Part shown: positions 6,409-6,501 of the stretch, piece by piece
Layout of the letters: each line of letters starts with the position of its first letter
How positions within the stretch are numbered: position 1 is the first letter of the stretch
Source: an uncultured Bacteroidales bacterium
GTDB taxonomy: Bacteria; Bacteroidota; Bacteroidia; Bacteroidales; Paludibacteraceae
Direction of reading: 5' to 3'
Length of the DNA: 6,501 nucleotides
NCBI GenBank assembly: GCA_900321775.1
Contig: ONXE01000110.1
Location: 1-6,501 of the forward strand
The notes under the pieces: generated by a model
Told to the model about the DNA's origin: nothing
What the model saw: the letters and a program-made list of their open reading frames with translations, nothing else
Databases searched by the model: none
Translations under genes and position numbers: made by a program

Positions 6409-6479
6409 ACGGTTTTCGTGCCCGCTTAAACTGCTGATAAACAAACAAATAATAATCATTGTCAAAAAAACCAACGTAA

Positions 6480-6501
6480 ATGGAAAACAAGAAAAGAGTT
6501 T
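6480..6501 (+). CDS. Start of a divergent gene, only seven codons visible
   Basis: The ATG at 6480 opens MENKKRV and runs off the right edge. An in-frame TAA at 6477-6479 directly precedes it, so this is the first possible start nearby. The A-rich leader without a Shine-Dalgarno sequence and the strong promoter at 6336-6366 support it as a real gene start. Seven residues do not identify a product. A LacI-type regulator divergent from a sugar-transport operon would fit the operator-like site at 5774-5812, but this is only a contextual guess. Confidence 0.6.

Noticed and set aside
6253..6474. A 73-codon minus-strand frame with a hydrophobic N-terminus.
   Set aside because: It runs antisense through the rightward promoter and leader, and its C-terminal end is a translation of the AACCATN heptamers. 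No promoter for it was found.

Overview
The window looks like part of a polysaccharide or oligosaccharide utilization locus (PUL) from a member of the order Bacteroidales (Bacteroides, Prevotella or a relative). The evidence is a SusC/RagA-type TonB-dependent receptor, a lipoprotein of Bacteroidetes style, two promoters of the Bacteroidetes type (TTG, 20 bp, TAACTTTG), and starts without Shine-Dalgarno sequences in A-rich leaders. Genus and species cannot be fixed from this sequence alone.

Layout. Bases 5525 to 1 on the minus strand read as one transcription unit. Its order is an inner-membrane MFS sugar transporter (453 aa), a lipoprotein that I do not recognise (344 aa), and a SusC-like outer-membrane receptor. 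The receptor runs off the left edge with 1024 codons present and no stop. The gaps between the genes are about 30 and 26 bases, and neither holds a promoter match. A SusD-like partner would be expected just beyond the left edge but is not visible. The one promoter found for the unit is at 5611-5641, about 80 bases ahead of the transporter start. A second, divergent promoter at 6336-6366 drives a plus-strand gene, of which only the first seven codons (MENKKRV) are inside the window.

How the genes may work together. SusC, with its presumed SusD, would carry oligosaccharide across the outer membrane using TonB energy. The lipoprotein may help bind glycan, on the cell surface or in the periplasm. 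The MFS protein would bring the resulting small sugar, perhaps a disaccharide, across the inner membrane. The transporter resembles the sucrose/maltose (SLC45/SUT-like, GPH-like) symporters, so an alpha-glucan or sucrose-type substrate is plausible but unproven.

The 954-base divergent intergenic region (5526-6479) is the unusual part. From left to right it holds: a 55-bp-period tandem duplication that copies the transporter's start region into its own leader; an array of phased A/T tracts next to the promoter; a doubled GAAAC palindrome that resembles a LacI-family operator; a 134-base run with no G on the plus strand that includes a 7-bp tandem repeat; a REP-like cluster of palindromes; a second heptamer repeat; and the rightward promoter with a structured leader of about 107 bases. 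I saw no RNA gene, CRISPR array or insertion sequence.
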